In this document: positions 61,281 to 64,000 of the stretch, piece after piece | Numbering within the stretch: the stretch's first letter is position 1 | How the letters are laid out: each line of letters starts with the position of its first letter | From: Streptomyces sp. NBC_01571 | Lineage (GTDB): Bacteria; Actinomycetota; Actinomycetes; Streptomycetales; Streptomycetaceae | Assembly (NCBI RefSeq): GCF_026339875.1 | Contig: NZ_JAPEPZ010000001.1 | Coordinates: 6,758,001-6,822,000, forward strand | Direction of reading: 5' to 3' | Length of the DNA: 64,000 nt | Notes under the pieces: generated by a model | Told to the model about the DNA's origin: nothing | The model's input: only the letters and a program-made list of their open reading frames with translations | Databases searched by the model: none | Program-made: the position numbers and the translations under genes

Positions 61281-63886
61281 CCGCTCAACTCGACATCGTT
61301 CAGCGCATAGTCCTGGGTGGCAAGGAGGCATCGGCAGAACAGCTCACCGGCCCGCACCGGCGGTTCGCCGATGCCTGGCGCTCCGGCCTTGCCGGGCCCG
61401 CCCTCAGCGGCGACATTGCCGCTCTGCTGGCTCAGATGCTCCGCCATCAAGCCGGCGTGACGGGCCAGCGCCACCACGAACTGGAGATCAACCTCCACGA
61501 ACGTGGAATCGACCTGCAGGCGCTCAAGCGTGCGCACCTGCGTGTCGAACGGTTCGGCGCCACCCGGCACACCGTGCGCCTCGGTGATGCCTGGACGCCT
61601 GACTGGCTCCGCGGCGACCCCCGCTGGATCGACCTCGCCTGCGCAAGCCCAGGCCCGTTCGTCTTCGCCGACAACACGACGGTGGAGACCAGCGCTCGCC
61701 CGAACAGCCCGGTGCCCGTCGATCCAGCCCTGCACGCGATCGCTCCCGACATCGACCGCTACCGCTCACGGAGTCAGGCCAGCGCAGTGCGCACCGCTTC
61801 CCTGGCGGACCCGGCCTCCACCCTGCACGTCGTCCTGCCCACCGGCACCGGCAAATCCCTCGTCGGGCTGGCCCCGGGACTGCTTCGCACACGCGGCACC
61901 ACCATCGTGGTGCTGCCAACCATCGCCCTGGCACTCGACCAGGAACGCCACCTGCGCAAGCGATTCCCGGCCTCCGTGCTCCCTCGCGAACTGGCCTATC
62001 ACAGCGACCGCGTCAGCGAGGAACGCGCAGCCATCAAGGAACGCCTGCGTGAGGGAACTCAGCGGATCCTTCTCACCTCACCCGAAGCCCTCGTACGTGG
62101 ATTCACCACGACGCTGCGCACGCTTGCAACATCCGGCCAACTCACCAGCCTGGTCATCGACGAGGCGCATTTGGTGCGCCTGTGGGGCTTGAGCTTCCGT
62201 CCGGAGTTCCAGATCGTCGCCTCGCTCGTAGGGGAACTGCGAGAACTCGCCACCGGTGCCGGGCATCCCCCGCCACGCATCACACTCCTGTCCGCAACGC
62301 TGTCGGCACCCAGCCTCCAACTCAACGATCGACTCTTCGCAGGCAGTGCCGAGTCACTGTTCGTCGGATCGACCTTCCTGCGCTCCGAACTGCGCTACCT
62401 GCTGGGCGCCACCACATCAGCCGACGTCCGGTTGGACCGTCTTACCGAGGCGATGCACCACCTTCCGCGGCCGGCGATCATCTACACCACCAAGAGGGAG
62501 CCCGCCAGGATCATCGCTGAGCGCCTGCAGGCTGCCGGGTTTGCACGTACCGCCGTCTTCCACGGAGACCTTGGTTCTGCCGAGCGTCTGGGCATCATGC
62601 GCGGATGGTCCGGCGACGACGGACCGACCACGACCGACATCGTGGTCGGCACCAGCGCCTTCGGTCTGGGGGTGGACCAGAGCGACGTCCGGACCGTGGT
62701 GCATGCGTGCGTCCCGGCCTCGGTCGACCGCTTCTACCAGGAAGTCGGCCGCGCGGGACGTGACGGCCACGCGGCGCTGTCGGTCTGGCTTCCCGCCGTG
62801 CCTGACGCGGCCGAAGGCCAGCAAGTCGAAAACGCGACCGTGATCGGGGACGTCAAGGCGTGGAACCGGTGGGAAGCCATGCGGGATCAGGACCGGTCCC
62901 CGAAGGGAGCGGGCAACGGTCTGGTCCTGGACACCACGGTGGTACCCGAACATGGCGATGGACCCTCGGACGCCAACCAGTTGTGGAACCGCAACACGCT
63001 AGTCCTCATGGAACGCGCCGACCTCATCACCATCGCAAGGCTGGCCCCCCCTGTGGTCGAGCGCATACCCGGCGAGTCCGAGCAGGCATGGCAGGCACGG
63101 TTCGACAAGGAGTGGACTGCCTTCGTGAGCCACGTCCCGGTACGGCTCAGACCGCACGTGGCCAACCTGGACGAGAGAACTTTTGAGGCTGCCCTGCAAC
63201 GGACCCGCACGGAGATCAAGAATGCTGAAGCCGCCTCAACTGCGCGCATCACCCGCCTGCTGGCAAGAAGAGAATGTTGGGGACGCGTACTGAGCGAGGA
63301 GTACACCTACTCGGACATAGGCGCGATGCGGGCCAGCCAGAACGTGGCGCACGCGTGCTCCGGATGCCCCGCTGAGGGGCATGTGCACCAGCCCACCCTG
63401 CACACCGCACGTCCCCTCGTTGCAGAAGCGCTCATGTCCGATCTCGGAAGAAGCCCCAGTACGGCCCTGGCGGCCCTGGCTGCCGGTCACCGCAGCATCG
63501 TGGTCACCTACCCCAGCGGACGCCTCAGAACTGCCCTGAGCAACCTTATCCAGTCATGCGTCACCAACGGCGTACGCGGCATCGTCGCCCCCGCCGCGCT
63601 ACTTGGACTCCCGGCCATCCGTACGGCCTCGCGGTACGCCGACGAGGGCCTGGTCGTCGTGGACCCCCTGCACACCGGAGGGGTACCTGCGCGCCTCTTT
63701 GTACCGAGTCTGATCCTGATGGACCACGGGCAGACGCCGCCCCTCTCATGGCTCGCCCCCACCAGCGGACCGCTGCGTGTCGTCGTCGTTCCCGAAGACA
63801 TGCCCGACCCGGCCTACCCAGATGCCCTCATCAAGAGCATCCGCAGCCCTCACTGGACCATTGACGACTTCCTCAGGAGACTCTGA
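61277..63886 (+). CDS. dpdF: RecQ-like DEAD/DEAH helicase (DpdF)
   Basis: The protein is about 869 aa, GTG start in a GTGA overlap. Motif I VVLPTGTGKSLVGL (~185-195), motif II LVIDEAHLVRLWG, motif III LLSATLS, and the RecQ-type C-terminal lobe (AVFHGDLGSAERL, TSAFGLGVDQSDVRTVVHACVPASVDRFYQEVGRAGRDG). A C-terminal Cys patch (AHACSGCPAEGHVH) follows. Overall order matches DpdF, a RecQ-like member of the Dpd restriction set. It overlaps the next gene by 1 nt (TGATG). Confidence 0.88.
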   Translation: MTAQLDIVQRIVLGGKEASAEQLTGPHRRFADAWRSGLAGPALSGDIAALLAQMLRHQAGVTGQRHHELEINLHERGIDLQALKRAHLRVERFGATRHTVRLGDAWTPDWLRGDPRWIDLACASPGPFVFADNTTVETSARPNSPVPVDPALHAIAPDIDRYRSRSQASAVRTASLADPASTLHVVLPTGTGKSLVGLAPGLLRTRGTTIVVLPTIALALDQERHLRKRFPASVLPRELAYHSDRVSEERAAIKERLREGTQRILLTSPEALVRGFTTTLRTLATSGQLTSLVIDEAHLVRLWGLSFRPEFQIVASLVGELRELATGAGHPPPRITLLSATLSAPSLQLNDRLFAGSAESLFVGSTFLRSELRYLLGATTSADVRLDRLTEAMHHLPRPAIIYTTKREPARIIAERLQAAGFARTAVFHGDLGSAERLGIMRGWSGDDGPTTTDIVVGTSAFGLGVDQSDVRTVVHACVPASVDRFYQEVGRAGRDGHAALSVWLPAVPDAAEGQQVENATVIGDVKAWNRWEAMRDQDRSPKGAGNGLVLDTTVVPEHGDGPSDANQLWNRNTLVLMERADLITIARLAPPVVERIPGESEQAWQARFDKEWTAFVSHVPVRLRPHVANLDERTFEAALQRTRTEIKNAEAASTARITRLLARRECWGRVLSEEYTYSDIGAMRASQNVAHACSGCPAEGHVHQPTLHTARPLVAEALMSDLGRSPSTALAALAAGHRSIVVTYPSGRLRTALSNLIQSCVTNGVRGIVAPAALLGLPAIRTASRYADEGLVVVDPLHTGGVPARLFVPSLILMDHGQTPPLSWLAPTSGPLRVVVVPEDMPDPAYPDALIKSIRSPHWTIDDFLRRL

Positions 63887-64000
63887 TGGCTGTTCTGAAC
63901 CCACCGCGAAGCCTTCCGGCTCTTGGCCGCTCCATCATCAACTTCCTGACCGGATCCCGAACCGGATCTCGACGGGCCTGGACAGAGCCAGAGTTGATCG
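63886..64000 (+). CDS. Start of a further island gene (DpdG candidate, truncated by window end)
   Basis: The ATG at 63886 overlaps the dpdF stop (TGATG). The 38 visible residues (MAVLNPPRSLPALGRSIINF...) show no diagnostic motif. Its place directly after dpdF suggests DpdG or another restriction component, but identity rests on position only. Confidence 0.5.
   Translation, partial: MAVLNPPRSLPALGRSIINFLTGSRTGSRRAWTEPELI

Noticed and set aside
1..64000. CRISPR array
   Set aside because: All tandem repeats found are contiguous short units without unique spacers, and no cas genes are present.

Overview
The window is high-GC actinobacterial DNA, almost certainly Streptomyces. It carries a fused 2-oxoglutarate dehydrogenase E2/E1 (Kgd type), a complete conservon, lon with an HspR-type operator, Ku plus a stand-alone LigD polymerase domain, many GTG/TTG starts and short overlaps between adjacent genes. 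From memory, the order from kgd through lon, conservon, PBP/FtsW and Ku resembles the core chromosome of S. coelicolor. I could not run a comparison.

Core block, about 1-41.3 kb. From the left: a DUF4097-type protein cut by the window edge, a tiny acidic protein, kgd, an OmpR-type two-component pair, a spermidine-synthase-like protein, a rhomboid-like membrane protein, lon, a secreted GH25 muramidase, a MarR regulator and a PP2C-like protein. Next come the conservon cvnABCD followed by a styrene-monooxygenase-like flavoprotein, a Tat-type multicopper oxidase lipoprotein, an NlpC/P60 hydrolase, a TetR regulator beside two diiron proteins, a two-gene permease operon, a PBP2/FtsW pair and a lipoprotein/histidine-kinase pair. 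The block ends with a small phosphatase, a NERD protein, a GNAT-AAA+ fusion and the NHEJ genes ligD(pol) and ku. Many intergenic spaces here hold short GC-rich tandem repeats.

Transition block, 41.4-48.1 kb. It holds a ketosynthase with an unusual N-terminal extension, a LysR regulator divergent from a three-gene operon (two NTF2/SnoaL-like proteins and a medium-chain reductase), and a scar. In the scar, a decayed copy of the first NTF2-like gene is fused to the C-terminal end of a tyrosine integrase. A 41-bp fragment of tRNA-Arg(CCG) at 48,094-48,134 looks like the attachment site of an integrative element. From the orientation of the fragment, that element should extend to the right, past the end of the window.

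Island block, 48.1-64 kb. A leftward operon queC-queE-queD-folE2 makes the 7-deazaguanine precursor preQ0, and a separate VUT/YhhQ-type transporter gene lies next to it. A divergent rightward run encodes a YaaA/DUF6884-like protein, a DGQHR (DndB/DpdB-like) protein, a TGT-like transglycosylase (DpdA-like), a second DGQHR protein, a zinc-finger SNF2-type helicase (DpdE-like), a RecQ-like helicase (DpdF-like) and the start of another gene. Together these look like a Dpd system, which inserts 7-deazaguanine into DNA and couples it to restriction. This is a Streptomyces version with two DpdB-like genes flanking dpdA, FolE2 as the pathway entry enzyme, and no queF or tRNA-modification genes in view.
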